Source of the DNA: an uncultured candidatus Porisulfidus sp.
GTDB lineage: Bacteria; Pseudomonadota; Gammaproteobacteria; Poriferisulfidales; Poriferisulfidaceae
Length of the DNA stretch: 64,000 nucleotides
NCBI GenBank assembly: GCA_958431155.1
Contig: OY288106.1
Coordinates: 967,161-1,031,160 of the forward strand
Reading direction: 5' to 3'
The number at the start of each line of letters is the position of its first letter. Position 1 is the first letter of the stretch. Shown piece by piece: positions 35,142-44,426 of the stretch. The notes beneath the pieces are model-generated. The model was not told where the DNA came from, made no database searches, and saw only the letters and a program-made list of their open reading frames with translations. Position numbers and translations under genes: made by a program.

Positions 35142-35767
35142 TTGGCGAACAAAAATAATTAAGAATAGCTTGCAAATTTGCCAGTTTTTCGGCACTGTTT
35201 TAACTGAGATTTTCAGGAAAATTTCTGGGGAATTTCCCTAGGCCTTAGTCGCCGAAACCCCCAGGGCCTCAGCGTGATAGTTGTCCGGAGTGCGCAGCGT
35301 GAGTGGAAGTGCTTTTTGATGAATGACAGGCTCACGGAGAAGCAACGGTCGGAAACGACTACCCCAGGTTGCTGGCCGGGTTTTCCCGTGCCTGGAGGAA
35401 AATCCGGGAATTTTGTTGCCGGCTCTGGGAAACGAATTGGATTCGCCTTCGCCTGACGGAAGACAAATACTTCAGGGACGACTAGCTACGAATCTCGCGA
35501 TTCGGATGAGCAAATTAGGTAGAATTGTCTCGAAGAACGACAACCTGTCACTGTCGCGCAAGCGATGCGACATTCGCGGAGCGCTTGCGCATCTCCGCGT
35601 ATGCACGCTGGCGAATCTCGCGTGCCAGTATGGCGGATTACCGGCACTGCGAGTGAGCCTCGTGAGCCAACCTACACAAGATCAAGCCTGACGAACCTGC
35701 GCGGGCTTCGCGCCCGACGTAGTCGCGCGTGCGATTGACAGGAGAAGATCCAAGGAGAGGAGCCAAA
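35142..35767. other. 630-base intergenic region with several inverted repeats
   Basis: No open frame resembles a protein. The right half is rich in GCG-type inverted repeats. One pairs CGCGGAG with CTCCGCG around 35575-35600; another is a CGGGC/GCCCG hairpin near 35703-35717. TTGACA occurs at about 35736. The region probably carries the leader and promoter of the LtaS-like gene and may include a small structured RNA, but nothing specific is recognised. Confidence 0.4.
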
Positions 35768-38149
35768 ATGAGAAGCAACATACCATCGCTCGCGACGTTT
35801 TCAGGCTTTCTTCGGCACCACTCGTGGCTCGCGCTTGTCGTCTTCACCCTCGGTCCGGCTCTCATTCTGCGTGGTTTCCTGTTTTTTCTATACCCGCCGG
35901 AGTCAGTCTCACCATCGTGGCTGCTCGCTACGACCCGTGGGCTCGCGAGCGACACTGCGTTTTCCCTGACTCTCGCGCTCGTTCTTTACCGGCCGTTTTC
36001 GGGAAAGGCCACTGGCCCGCTAGTGGTTGGGATGCTCCTGAGTCTGCTCTACGCGGGGAACCATGAACATCTTCTCTACAACTACGCGCACGCGAACCTT
36101 GCCTTGGCTCAGTTGGGGCTCACGAAGGAGATATTGTTCGGGAATTTTCTGATTACTCCTGTGTTCGAGAAGGCGGCGATTGCATTCGCTTTCTCCTTTG
36201 CCGTGATATTCGGCATCTCGCTCATCATTCGGAAGCGGGAGGCAGCGAGAGTTACGTCCATCGCCAAGACTCGCGAGCTATCCAAGCTTCGCACAGGCGG
36301 GGCACACCGCAAGAGGCACAAAGGACGTAAAGGACGCAGGGGGCACACGGAGCGCACGGGTAGTCAAGACGAAAAAGAGGGTACAAACGACCGGGACCGG
36401 TTCCATACCGAGAGGCGATGGCGGGGGGCATGGATACTTCCTGGCATTCTGATCGCTTTTACCATTCTTCTGCCCCGGGCTCTCGATCATCCCGACTTCA
36501 CGCAAACTGGCGTCTGGGAGGCCAATCTCCGACACCTAATCGGGACGCTGCTTCCTCCCAAAATCAAACCACCGGTGCCTGGAGAGGCTGCGGAGGGCGC
36601 CGAGCAGTTTCATGCACATGATTTATCTGGCTCTCCTGTCATTTCCTTCCCCGGTAACCCTCGCGATGCCAGCGACCAACCGAATATTCTCCTTGTGCTG
36701 CTTGAAGGATGGGATCGGAACATATTGGAAGCTGGGTATACACCGAACCTCGGATCTCTAGTGGACCATAGCCTGTTCTTCCCGAACGTGATCGCACATC
36801 AAGTACAGACCCATCGGGGGTTCTATTCCATCCTGTGTGGCGACTACCCTAATTTGCTCCTGAAAGACGCGAAAGCCGACATCATCGGGGAATTCGGAAC
36901 CGCCCGCCACTGCCTGCCGGAAATTCTCGCGGAACAGGGATACCGGACGGTGTTCATGCAATCCGCAGACCTAGATTTTATGCGCAAGGACAGACTTGCC
37001 GCTGCCGCCGGATTCACTGAGATTTACGGCTCGGAACACTACGCCACGAGTGCGTCGCGCTCCCATTGGGGCGTGGATGATGGTACTCTCATGCAGGCTG
37101 CCCTCAAGAGAATCTCCCGGCTCTCAGACGGCTCCGCGCCATGGATGGTGACACTGCTTACCAGCGGGACACACCCCCCGTACTTCATGCCCAACGACTA
37201 CACAGAGCATTCTGGTGCCGAACCTCGGGAACGAGCGTTCCGATTCGCCGACAAAGTCACAGGTCAGTTGGTCGAGGCACTGCGCGCCAGTGGCCAGCTG
37301 GAAAACACCTGGGTTTTCATTCTTGCCGACGAGACATCCACGAAATACGATCGTAACGCGTCGGTCGGCTATACCGAATTCATGTCCGAATACTATCACC
37401 GGGCGAACGTCATCGTCCTTGCTCCCAGGCGCCCCAGCATGCGCCTTACAGGATTCTATGGATTCAAGGACATCATGATCAGTGTACTTGATCTTCTTGG
37501 CCCGGTGGATTCCGCCGTACGAGGGCGGAGCCTCTTCCGCGAGTATACGGATTCAGTTCCGATTCTCTATGCGAGCCTGTACACAGACCTTTTCTTCATT
37601 CGCGCGGACGAGGCCTTCACGATGTGCAGTCGAACGTTTGACGAATGCAGCGGCCTGCGCCGCAACGATGCGACAGGTCAACTCGTACACCACGAAGTCG
37701 ACCAGAATTTGGTGGTCGCCGCGCAGCGGTTTTCCCGGACCAACGACTTTGGCTACGAACGCATGGGGGAAGTCCACACCGTATTTGAAGAGCGAGGGAC
37801 CCTTTACAAAGAACCTAGCCGCCGGGTCATCGGCGATCGCCATGTGGACATGAAGCCTGGCGAACGCCTGGTGTGGCAAATTCTGCTGGCCGCCCCCGCA
37901 AGTAATCGGGGAAGCAGTATGGCCGAGATCCGCATCGTAGAGAGAAGTGCCAAACAGGTCATCAAAAGCTGGTTCACCAAAAGATGGACAATCGCGCCGG
38001 GAGAAAGTGTCCGATTCACCGAAGATCGCGTCTTTGAACAGAATGTGGTCGTTGTTACAGACCTGTTCTTGAAAAATCAGCGGGAAGATGGTGTTTACGT
38101 ACAAGAGGTGAGCCTCGTCAAATCGAAACCAGATGATGCGGACCGTTAG
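35768..38149 (+). CDS. LTA synthase/phosphoglycerol transferase-like membrane protein (alkaline phosphatase superfamily)
   Basis: A 793-residue protein. About five N-terminal membrane helices are followed by an extracytoplasmic sulfatase-fold domain from about residue 305. Metal and nucleophile positions compare with LtaS: Glu 313 in LLEGWD, Thr 348 in HQVQTHRGFYSILCG, and GTHPPY. The LtaS Asp-His pair reads Asp 521-Glu 522 (LADET), so one metal ligand is changed. A very basic linker (residues about 175-200) is encoded by an inserted repeat. AAGGAGAGG precedes the ATG at 35768. It may transfer phosphoglycerol or phosphoethanolamine, but the substrate is unknown. Confidence 0.75.
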   Translation: MRSNIPSLATFSGFLRHHSWLALVVFTLGPALILRGFLFFLYPPESVSPSWLLATTRGLASDTAFSLTLALVLYRPFSGKATGPLVVGMLLSLLYAGNHEHLLYNYAHANLALAQLGLTKEILFGNFLITPVFEKAAIAFAFSFAVIFGISLIIRKREAARVTSIAKTRELSKLRTGGAHRKRHKGRKGRRGHTERTGSQDEKEGTNDRDRFHTERRWRGAWILPGILIAFTILLPRALDHPDFTQTGVWEANLRHLIGTLLPPKIKPPVPGEAAEGAEQFHAHDLSGSPVISFPGNPRDASDQPNILLVLLEGWDRNILEAGYTPNLGSLVDHSLFFPNVIAHQVQTHRGFYSILCGDYPNLLLKDAKADIIGEFGTARHCLPEILAEQGYRTVFMQSADLDFMRKDRLAAAAGFTEIYGSEHYATSASRSHWGVDDGTLMQAALKRISRLSDGSAPWMVTLLTSGTHPPYFMPNDYTEHSGAEPRERAFRFADKVTGQLVEALRASGQLENTWVFILADETSTKYDRNASVGYTEFMSEYYHRANVIVLAPRRPSMRLTGFYGFKDIMISVLDLLGPVDSAVRGRSLFREYTDSVPILYASLYTDLFFIRADEAFTMCSRTFDECSGLRRNDATGQLVHHEVDQNLVVAAQRFSRTNDFGYERMGEVHTVFEERGTLYKEPSRRVIGDRHVDMKPGERLVWQILLAAPASNRGSSMAEIRIVERSAKQVIKSWFTKRWTIAPGESVRFTEDRVFEQNVVVVTDLFLKNQREDGVYVQEVSLVKSKPDDADR
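36291..36365 (+). repeat. CACCGC...AAGGACG-type repeat inside a coding region
   Basis: A purine-rich stretch made of imperfect copies of an AAAGGACG-like unit (CACACCGCAAGAGG, CACAAAGGACGTAAAGGACG, then GGGGGCACACGGAGCGCACG). It resembles intergenic CACCGCAGAGACGCAGAGG-type repeats found in many environmental bacteria. Here it is in frame and encodes a Lys/Arg/His/Gly-rich linker between the membrane and catalytic parts of the LtaS-like protein. Confidence 0.5.
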
Positions 38150-38380
38150 CCTCATTCCACTAACATGGAAGCTGGCACAAAGGCTCAGGTGCCTGCGGTT
38201 GATGATGACGCTGCAGGAGTCAAGCGGATGGTCAACGCACTCGCCCTTCCTAATTCGGGCAGGAGGACAGGTGCCAGTCGCGCCCCGCTGAGATTCCAAT
38301 ATGTTTCTAGCCCGCACACAAACTCCCATCGAACATAGTAGAATGGCCAAGCCAGCAGTGGCTCCATCCTTTCCCTCCCC

Positions 38381-38971
38381 ATGAGCGCCCGCACCGCCCG
38401 CATTCAGCGCAATACCCGTGAGACCCAGATCGAGGTCGACATCGATCTGGACGGGAGCGGCTGCGCGGAACTTGAGACGGGATTACCTTTTCTGGAGCAC
38501 ATGCTGGACCAAGTCGCCCGCCACGGCATGCTGGATCTTAGGGTTAAAGCCCAAGGCGATCTTTCCGTCGATGCGCACCATACCGTCGAAGACATCGGCA
38601 TCGTGCTCGGCCAAGCCGTGCGACAGGCGTTGGGCGACAAAGAGGCCATTCGCCGCTACGGTCACGCCTACGTCCCGCTGGACGAAGCGTTGTCACGCGT
38701 CGTCATCGATTTCTCCGGCCGCCCCGGCTTGAACTATCAGGTCGAGTACCCGCGTGCCCGGATACAGGACTTCGACGTGGACCTGGTGCACGAATTCTTC
38801 CAGGGATTCACCAACCACGCCATGGCCACGCTGCACATCGACGGCTTGCGCGGGAACAACGCCCACCACGTTGCCGAAACAGTGTTCAAGGCCTTCGGCC
38901 GCGCGGTGCGCATGGCCGTGGAGCAGGACCCACGGGAGACCGGGACCCCTTCGACTAAAGGCGTGCTATAG
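38381..38971 (+). CDS. hisB: imidazoleglycerol-phosphate dehydratase
   Basis: A 196-residue single-domain HisB that dehydrates imidazoleglycerol phosphate in histidine synthesis. It has two metal-binding repeats ([24 protein letters not shown] and [24 protein letters not shown]). It lacks the phosphatase domain of the enterobacterial fusion. It is first of a five-gene his cluster. A TAGAAT some 38 bases upstream may be part of its promoter. Confidence 0.96.
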   Translation: MSARTARIQRNTRETQIEVDIDLDGSGCAELETGLPFLEHMLDQVARHGMLDLRVKAQGDLSVDAHHTVEDIGIVLGQAVRQALGDKEAIRRYGHAYVPLDEALSRVVIDFSGRPGLNYQVEYPRARIQDFDVDLVHEFFQGFTNHAMATLHIDGLRGNNAHHVAETVFKAFGRAVRMAVEQDPRETGTPSTKGVL

Positions 38972-38993
38972 CCGACATCCGTCCAGTTTCGCG

Positions 38994-39632
38994 ATGCAAA
39001 CCGTCGCCATCGTTGATTTCAGTTTCGGCAATCTGCGTTCCGTGCATAACGCGCTGCACAATTTGGCGGGTCCCGATGTGGACATTCGGATCGCAACCGA
39101 GCCCTCAGTTATAGAGCAAGCGGACCGGGTTGTCTTCCCGGGTCAGGGCGCAGCACGGCACTGCATGCTCGCACTGCGCCAGAAAGGTCTGGCCGATGTG
39201 GTCCTGAGAGCGGCCCGGGACCGGCCCTTTCTAGGAATCTGCATGGGCATGCAGGTCCTGATGGAATACAGCGAGGAGAACGACGGCGTCGATTGCCTGG
39301 GGCTGTTTTCCGGAAAGGTACGAGCTTTCGCACCGCATGTCGAACGCGGCAGCGGGTTCAAAATTCCGCACATGGGCTGGAGCCGCATCGAGCAAATCTC
39401 ACATCCGCTATGGGAGAATATCCCCGATCGAAGCCGTTTTTATTTCGTGCACAGTTACTACACGACCCCGCGCGACGAGAAAACCATCGCCGGGCGCACC
39501 GATTATGTATTGCCTTTTGCTTCGGTAATCGCGAAAGATCGGGTGTTCGCCATGCAGAGCCATCCCGAGAAGAGCGGAGAATATGGCTTGACGCTGTTGC
39601 GGAATTTCCTGCACTGGGACGGCCAGTGCTGA
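38994..39632 (+). CDS. hisH: imidazole glycerol phosphate synthase, glutaminase subunit
   Basis: A 212-residue class I glutamine amidotransferase. The nucleophile Cys is in GICMGMQ and the His/Glu of the triad in [19 protein letters not shown] and FPGQGAA are HisH signatures. It supplies ammonia to HisF. The start at 38994 excludes an in-frame extension into hisB. It lies 22 bases after hisB and 19 before hisA. Confidence 0.96.
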   Translation: MQTVAIVDFSFGNLRSVHNALHNLAGPDVDIRIATEPSVIEQADRVVFPGQGAARHCMLALRQKGLADVVLRAARDRPFLGICMGMQVLMEYSEENDGVDCLGLFSGKVRAFAPHVERGSGFKIPHMGWSRIEQISHPLWENIPDRSRFYFVHSYYTTPRDEKTIAGRTDYVLPFASVIAKDRVFAMQSHPEKSGEYGLTLLRNFLHWDGQC

Positions 39633-39651
39633 ACCGGAAACCAACCGTATT

Positions 39652-40380
39652 ATGCTGATCATTCCCGCCATCGATATCAAGGAAGGGCGGTGTGTGCGCC
39701 TGCGCCAGGGCCGGATGGACGACGAAACCGTCTTTTCGGATGACCCCGTCAGCGTAGCGCAGCGCTGGATCGATCAAGGCGCCCAGCGACTGCACATTGT
39801 GGACCTGGACGGTGCCCGCACGGGCCGGCCAGCCAATCTTCCGATCATCGAACAAATCGCGCAGAATCATCCGAAAGTTCCGATCCAGGTCGGCGGAGGC
39901 ATCCGGAGCGAGGAGACCATCCAGACCTACCTGGACATCGGCGTGCGCTACACCGTCATCGGCACCCGTGCGGTGCGCGAACCACACTTCATAGAGGAAC
40001 TGTGCCTGGAGTTTCCCGGCCACATCATTGTCGGCTTGGATGCCAAGGATGGCAAGGTGGCCACTGACGGATGGTCCAAACTGTCCCACCACGACGCCAT
40101 TGATCTGGCCCAGCACTTCGCCCAGGAGGGAGTCGCCTCCATCATTTTCACCGACATCAGCCGGGACGGCATGATGCAGGGCGTCAACGTGGAATCTACC
40201 GTCGCGCTGGCCCAGGCCCTCCCCATCCCCGTCATCGCTTCCGGCGGCGTCAGTACGCTGGAGGACCTAAAGGCCCTTCAAGCCGTTGCCGACGAAGGCA
40301 TCAGCGGCGCCATCATCGGGCGTGCCCTGTATGAAGGCAGCATCGACCTCAAGCAGGCACTGGCACTGACTTCCGGCTGA
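39652..40380 (+). CDS. hisA: ProFAR isomerase
   Basis: A 242-residue TIM barrel that isomerises ProFAR to PRFAR. It starts [17 protein letters not shown] with the catalytic Asp, has [27 protein letters not shown] with the second catalytic Asp, and [11 protein letters not shown]. The stop overlaps hisF by one base (TGATG). Confidence 0.96.
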   Translation: MLIIPAIDIKEGRCVRLRQGRMDDETVFSDDPVSVAQRWIDQGAQRLHIVDLDGARTGRPANLPIIEQIAQNHPKVPIQVGGGIRSEETIQTYLDIGVRYTVIGTRAVREPHFIEELCLEFPGHIIVGLDAKDGKVATDGWSKLSHHDAIDLAQHFAQEGVASIIFTDISRDGMMQGVNVESTVALAQALPIPVIASGGVSTLEDLKALQAVADEGISGAIIGRALYEGSIDLKQALALTSG

Positions 40381-41153
40381 TGGGCCTTGCCAAACGCATC
40401 ATCCCATGCCTGGATGTCGACGATGGCCGGGTTGTCAAGGGCGTGAAGTTCGTCGACATCCGGGATGCCGGTGACCCGGTCGAAATCGCCCGCCGCTACG
40501 ATCAGGAAGGCGCGGACGAAATCACGTTCCTGGACATCACGGCGAGCCATCACAACCGCGACACTACGGTCCACATGGTGGAGGCCGTGGCAGAGCAGGT
40601 ATTCATTCCCCTGACCGTCGGGGGAGGCATCCGGACTGTCGAGAACATCCGGACCCTGCTGTGCGCCGGTGCCGACAAGGTCGGCATCAACACGGCCGCC
40701 GTCACCAACCCGGAATTCGTGCGGGAAGCCAGCGGTACGGTTGGCAACCAGTGCATCGTCGTCGCTATCGACGCCAAACGGGTCAATGCGCCTGACGCGC
40801 CGCCACGATGGGATATCTTCACTCATGGCGGGCGCAAAGACACCGGAATCGACGCCTTGGAATGGGCGAAAAAGATGGAAGCGTACGGAGCCGGCGAGAT
40901 CCTCCTGACCAGCATGGACCGGGACGGGACCCGCGAAGGCTTCGACCTGGAACTGACCCGGGCCATGAGCGATGCGGTCGGCATTCCCGTGATTGCGTCG
41001 GGCGGAGTCGGCACCCTGCAGCATCTGGTGGATGGCGTCACCGAAGGCGGTGCCGATGCCGTACTCGCGGCCAGCATCTTCCACTTTCAGGAATATACTA
41101 TCGGCGAGGCCAAGCAGCACATGCAGCAGAACGGTATTGAGGTTCGCCTGTAA
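40380..41153 (+). CDS. hisF: imidazole glycerol phosphate synthase, cyclase subunit
   Basis: A 257-residue TIM barrel, partner of HisH. It has [61 protein letters not shown] and ASGGVG, all HisF signatures including both catalytic aspartates. It is followed after six bases by hisE; hisI, often between them, is absent. Confidence 0.97.
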   Translation: MGLAKRIIPCLDVDDGRVVKGVKFVDIRDAGDPVEIARRYDQEGADEITFLDITASHHNRDTTVHMVEAVAEQVFIPLTVGGGIRTVENIRTLLCAGADKVGINTAAVTNPEFVREASGTVGNQCIVVAIDAKRVNAPDAPPRWDIFTHGGRKDTGIDALEWAKKMEAYGAGEILLTSMDRDGTREGFDLELTRAMSDAVGIPVIASGGVGTLQHLVDGVTEGGADAVLAASIFHFQEYTIGEAKQHMQQNGIEVRL

Positions 41154-41159
41154 ATCCCC

Positions 41160-41486
41160 ATGGACGAGACCACACGCATCCTGGAGCGGCTGATGGAAGT
41201 GCTTCGGCAGCGCCGCGACGAGGCCGATCCAGACAGTTCATACGTGGCCGCACTTTGCCGTGACGGGATACCCGCCATCACTGCCAAGATCACCGAAGAA
41301 GCCGCCGAGACGGTGGAGGCGGCCGAGGGTGACGCTGAACATCTAGTGCACGAAGTCGCAGACCTGTGGTTCCACAGCCTGGTCTTGCTGGCTGTACGCG
41401 ATCTTGATGCCCATGATGTTCTGGAGGAACTGCAGCGCCGTTTCGGAACTTCGGGACTGGAAGAAAAAACCCGACGCAACTCATGA
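41160..41486 (+). CDS. hisE: phosphoribosyl-ATP pyrophosphatase
   Basis: A 108-residue MazG-like all-alpha pyrophosphatase that removes pyrophosphate from PR-ATP. It has ITEEAAETVEAAEGD and LVHEVADLWFHSLVLLA with the metal-binding acidic residues. It stands alone, not fused to HisI. Its stop overlaps the start of the nucleosidase-like gene by four bases (ATGA). Confidence 0.94.
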   Translation: MDETTRILERLMEVLRQRRDEADPDSSYVAALCRDGIPAITAKITEEAAETVEAAEGDAEHLVHEVADLWFHSLVLLAVRDLDAHDVLEELQRRFGTSGLEEKTRRNS

Positions 41487-42418
41487 CGGCGTCCAAGTCT
41501 CGGGGGTTGGTCAGCAGTCTTGCTGGGGTGATGCTGGTGACGGCCAGCGTGAGCCCACCGACAGCCGCCTTCGCCATTCAGGACGACGTCCCCCGTATTG
41601 CCGTAGTCTCTGCCTACGCCCCGGAGATAGTAGTCCTGAAAGGTGAACTGGATCATGCCGTCGTACATTCGTTGAATGGCGTCGATTTTTCTGCTGGTCA
41701 ATTGGAAGGGCATGACGTCGTACTGTTTTTGAGCGGTGTCAGCATCGTCAATACGGCAATGACCGTGCAATTTGCCCTGGATCACTTCAACATCAGGCAA
41801 ATCGTGTTCTCCGGCATTGCCGGCGGAGTCGATCCCGCGCTGCGCATCGGCGATGTCGTGATCGCAGACCGTTGGGGACAATACCTCGAGTCGCTTTTTG
41901 CCCGAGAGGTTGAGGGTGGATGGGACAAACCGGAATTCTTCGAATACCCGTACGCAAACTTTGGAATGATGTTCCCGAGATCCGTCACCGTACAGCGGGC
42001 CGGCGCGGACGAGCCGGAAACCCGGTTCTGGTTCCAGGTCGATGAAGCCCTGCTGGCCTACGCCCGCCAGGCGATCTCCGATGTCGCCCTCAAGCACTGC
42101 ACGGCGGAGAACAATTGCCTTGAAAAGGTCCCGGAAATCGTCATCGGCGGCTCCGGCGTGTCGGGCGGGGCATTCATCGACAACGCGGATTTCCGCGACT
42201 ATACGTTCAGGACATTCGGCGCGCGCGTTTTGGATATGGGAAGCGCTGCCGCGGCTCATGTCGCCTACGCGAACGATGTCCCGTTCATAGCCATACGGAG
42301 CCTGTCCGACCTCGCGGGTGGCGGCATGGGCAAGAACGAGGTGGATATCTTCTACGGCCTCGCAGCGAACAATGCTGCTGAGGTCGTCAGGGCGCTGTTG
42401 CGTGCGATCCCCGAATAG
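41483..42418 (+). CDS. secreted MTA/SAH-nucleosidase-like protein (phosphorylase superfamily)
   Basis: A 311-residue protein with a signal peptide (about residues 1-31), unlike cytosolic Pfs. The fold signature is clear: RIAVVSAYAPEIVVL with the general-acid Glu, FSGIAGGVDPALRIGDVVIA, GGSGVSGGAFIDN, and IAIRSLSDLAG with the catalytic Asp. The ribose-binding Glu of MTAN (usually in VEMEA) reads LDMGS, so a key residue is missing. It is inserted between hisE and tatB, where tatA is usual. It is periplasmic by prediction; the substrate is unknown. Confidence 0.78.
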   Translation: MTASKSRGLVSSLAGVMLVTASVSPPTAAFAIQDDVPRIAVVSAYAPEIVVLKGELDHAVVHSLNGVDFSAGQLEGHDVVLFLSGVSIVNTAMTVQFALDHFNIRQIVFSGIAGGVDPALRIGDVVIADRWGQYLESLFAREVEGGWDKPEFFEYPYANFGMMFPRSVTVQRAGADEPETRFWFQVDEALLAYARQAISDVALKHCTAENNCLEKVPEIVIGGSGVSGGAFIDNADFRDYTFRTFGARVLDMGSAAAAHVAYANDVPFIAIRSLSDLAGGGMGKNEVDIFYGLAANNAAEVVRALLRAIPE

Positions 42419-42580
42419 CCCGAGCAGTAACGCCGGGCTCGCCTATCTGGACGATTTGAGGGCTTGTCGCGACCCGTTTGCATACCGGGCCTGCGCTAAA
42501 ATGCAATGACCTTCGCCCCGGAGAAATCGCGTATTACGAGCCTCCCAGGGCGCTGATTCCGTAATTTCGGGCCCTCGGCC

Positions 42581-42934
42581 ATGTTCGATTTTGGATTCTG
42601 GGAACTGATTCTGGTCATGATCGTCGGCCTGATCGTGATCGGCCCGAAGCGTCTGCCCCGAGTCGCCGCCCAAGTAGGCGAATGGCTGGGACGCATGCGG
42701 CACCTCGTGCACCAGTTCCGCCAAAGCGTCCAACAGGAACTGCAAGCCGAAGAGCTCAAGGAAGTCCTGCGCCAGCAACAAAACGAGATTCAGGAACTTC
42801 GCGGTATCGTCCAGAACCAGGCCGACCCCGATGCCCCCCTCGTCGAAGCGATCGAAAAGCAGCTCGAGGAGCGCTCCGACACCGAGTCGGACGCCCCCGA
42901 TCATGAGCCCACCCCGAAACGTGAAGAAAACTGA
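42581..42934 (+). CDS. tatB: Sec-independent protein translocase subunit TatB
   Basis: A 117-residue protein. It has one N-terminal helix (MFDFGFWELILVMIVGLIVIGPKRLP) with the hinge GPKRLP, then an amphipathic helix and a long charged coiled tail, as in TatB rather than TatA. With TatC it forms the receptor complex for twin-arginine precursors. The gene overlaps tatC by 32 bases. A TatA gene is not in the window. Confidence 0.9.
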   Translation: MFDFGFWELILVMIVGLIVIGPKRLPRVAAQVGEWLGRMRHLVHQFRQSVQQELQAEELKEVLRQQQNEIQELRGIVQNQADPDAPLVEAIEKQLEERSDTESDAPDHEPTPKREEN

Positions 42935-43769
42935 CCCGGAGCGGCCCTTTCTCAGCCACTTGGTCGAACTGCGCGACCGGCTATTGCGCGTTCTCCTGGT
43001 CGTCGGCATCGTGCTGGTAGCACTGCTGCCGTTCGCCAACACACTGTATACCTTGCTGGCCACTCCTCTACTCGACAGCCTCCCGGAAGGCCATACGATG
43101 GTCGCCATTGACGTGGCTTCGCCTTTCCTCGCTCCCTTCAAGTTGACCCTGTTGTTGGCATTGACAATTACCGTGCCGTACACCCTCTATCAAGCCTGGG
43201 CCTTCGCCGCCCCGGGACTGTACGGACATGAAAAGCGTCTGGCCGGTCCGGTGCTTCTGTCCAGCGTCGTCCTGTTCTATCTCGGCATGGTGTTCGCCTA
43301 TTTTGTGGTGTTCCCGCTGGTGTTCGGCTTCTTCGTCAGCACGGCACCGGAAGGCGTGGCGGTCATGACCGACATCAACCGCTTCCTGGACTTCGTGGTC
43401 AAACTCTTTTTGGCTTTCGGGGTTGCGTTCGAGGTCCCGATCATCACGGTCGCCATGGTCTCCATGGGAGTCACCACGCCCAAGCGCCTGCGCGAGGTCC
43501 GCCCTTATGTGATTGTGGGCGCATTCGTCATCGGCATGCTGCTGACACCACCGGACGTCATCTCCCAGACCCTGCTTGCCATCCCGGTATGGCTGCTGTA
43601 TGAGATTGGCATTCTCTTCTCGAAGATGGTGACGCCCAAACAAGACGAGACTTCCGAAGAAACCCGGTTTCGTCCCATGAGTGAAGAGGAAATGGACGCA
43701 GAACTCGACGCCGTGGAATCCACCGAAACTCCGAAACCGGCATCCTCCGACACGAAAACCAATGAGTGA
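42903..43769 (+). CDS. tatC: Sec-independent protein translocase subunit TatC
   Basis: A 288-residue protein with six predicted transmembrane helices. It has the TatC signatures FLSHLVELRDRLLR, SPFLAPFKLTLLLALTITVP, YQAWAFAAPGLYGHEKR, FGVAFEVPI and LTPPDVISQ. It recognises the twin-arginine signal. A 40-residue acidic C-terminal tail follows the last helix. The start at 42903 lies inside tatB, and the end overlaps gmk by eight bases, a compact coupled arrangement. Confidence 0.95.
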   Translation: MSPPRNVKKTDPERPFLSHLVELRDRLLRVLLVVGIVLVALLPFANTLYTLLATPLLDSLPEGHTMVAIDVASPFLAPFKLTLLLALTITVPYTLYQAWAFAAPGLYGHEKRLAGPVLLSSVVLFYLGMVFAYFVVFPLVFGFFVSTAPEGVAVMTDINRFLDFVVKLFLAFGVAFEVPIITVAMVSMGVTTPKRLREVRPYVIVGAFVIGMLLTPPDVISQTLLAIPVWLLYEIGILFSKMVTPKQDETSEETRFRPMSEEEMDAELDAVESTETPKPASSDTKTNE

Positions 43770-44370
43770 GGGCCGGTTGTTCATCGTGACGGCACCCTCT
43801 GGAGCCGGCAAGACTTCCCTGATCCGGGAACTCCTGAGCCGGGAGGAGCGCCTTGCGGTCAGCATCTCGCACACGACCCGGCCGATGCGCAAGGGGGAAG
43901 AAGACGGCGTGGATTATTACTTTGTCTCGCCTGAAGAATTCGAACAGATCAATGGACAGAATGGATTCCTGGAACGTGCAGAGGTGTTCGACCATCTGTA
44001 CGGGACCTCGCGCACGGAGGTCGAGCGGTTGCAAAGCGAAGGTCTCGACGTAATCCTTGAGATCGACTGGCAAGGCGCGCAACGGGTACGGCAGAAAATG
44101 CCCGAAGCTGTCAGCATTTTCATTCTCCCGCCCTCTCTTGCGGTCTTGGAGACACGCTTGCGCAATCGGGGCACGGACGACGATGGCGTCATCTCGCAAC
44201 GCCTGGCCCAGGCTCGGTCAGATATCCTGCACTGCCGGGATTTTGAGCACTGTGTAATCAACAATGACTTTGAAGAAGCAGTGGAGCAATTACGGTCTTT
44301 GATCCAAAATCCTAACCAGGCCGATGACAATCCTCGGCCCTGTCACGAACGGATTCTTGGAACATCCTGA
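43762..44370 (+). CDS. gmk: guanylate kinase
   Basis: A 202-residue P-loop kinase that converts GMP to GDP. It has FIVTAPSGAGKTSLI, the GMP-binding SISHTTRPMRKGEEDGVDYYF, ILEIDWQGAQRVR and LRNRGTDDDGVI. The start at 43762 gives the normal MSEGRLFIVT opening. In many gammaproteobacteria rpoZ and spoT follow; here the next genes are an opposing HTH fragment and an AbiE locus. Confidence 0.96.
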   Translation: MSEGRLFIVTAPSGAGKTSLIRELLSREERLAVSISHTTRPMRKGEEDGVDYYFVSPEEFEQINGQNGFLERAEVFDHLYGTSRTEVERLQSEGLDVILEIDWQGAQRVRQKMPEAVSIFILPPSLAVLETRLRNRGTDDDGVISQRLAQARSDILHCRDFEHCVINNDFEEAVEQLRSLIQNPNQADDNPRPCHERILGTS

Positions 44371-44426
44371 GTAGAATAAATGTAGCCGCTAGGGGTCGGA
44401 GGATATGCAATATGAAAAGACTACTT

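Noticed and set aside
35274-35691. Overlapping open frames in the region after tRNA-Arg
   Set aside because: Two frames compete, neither has a Shine-Dalgarno sequence or family-like content, and the region is full of inverted repeats.
35063-38380. Possible genomic island integrated at tRNA-Arg
   Set aside because: No integrase and no repeat of the tRNA 3' end was found before hisB.
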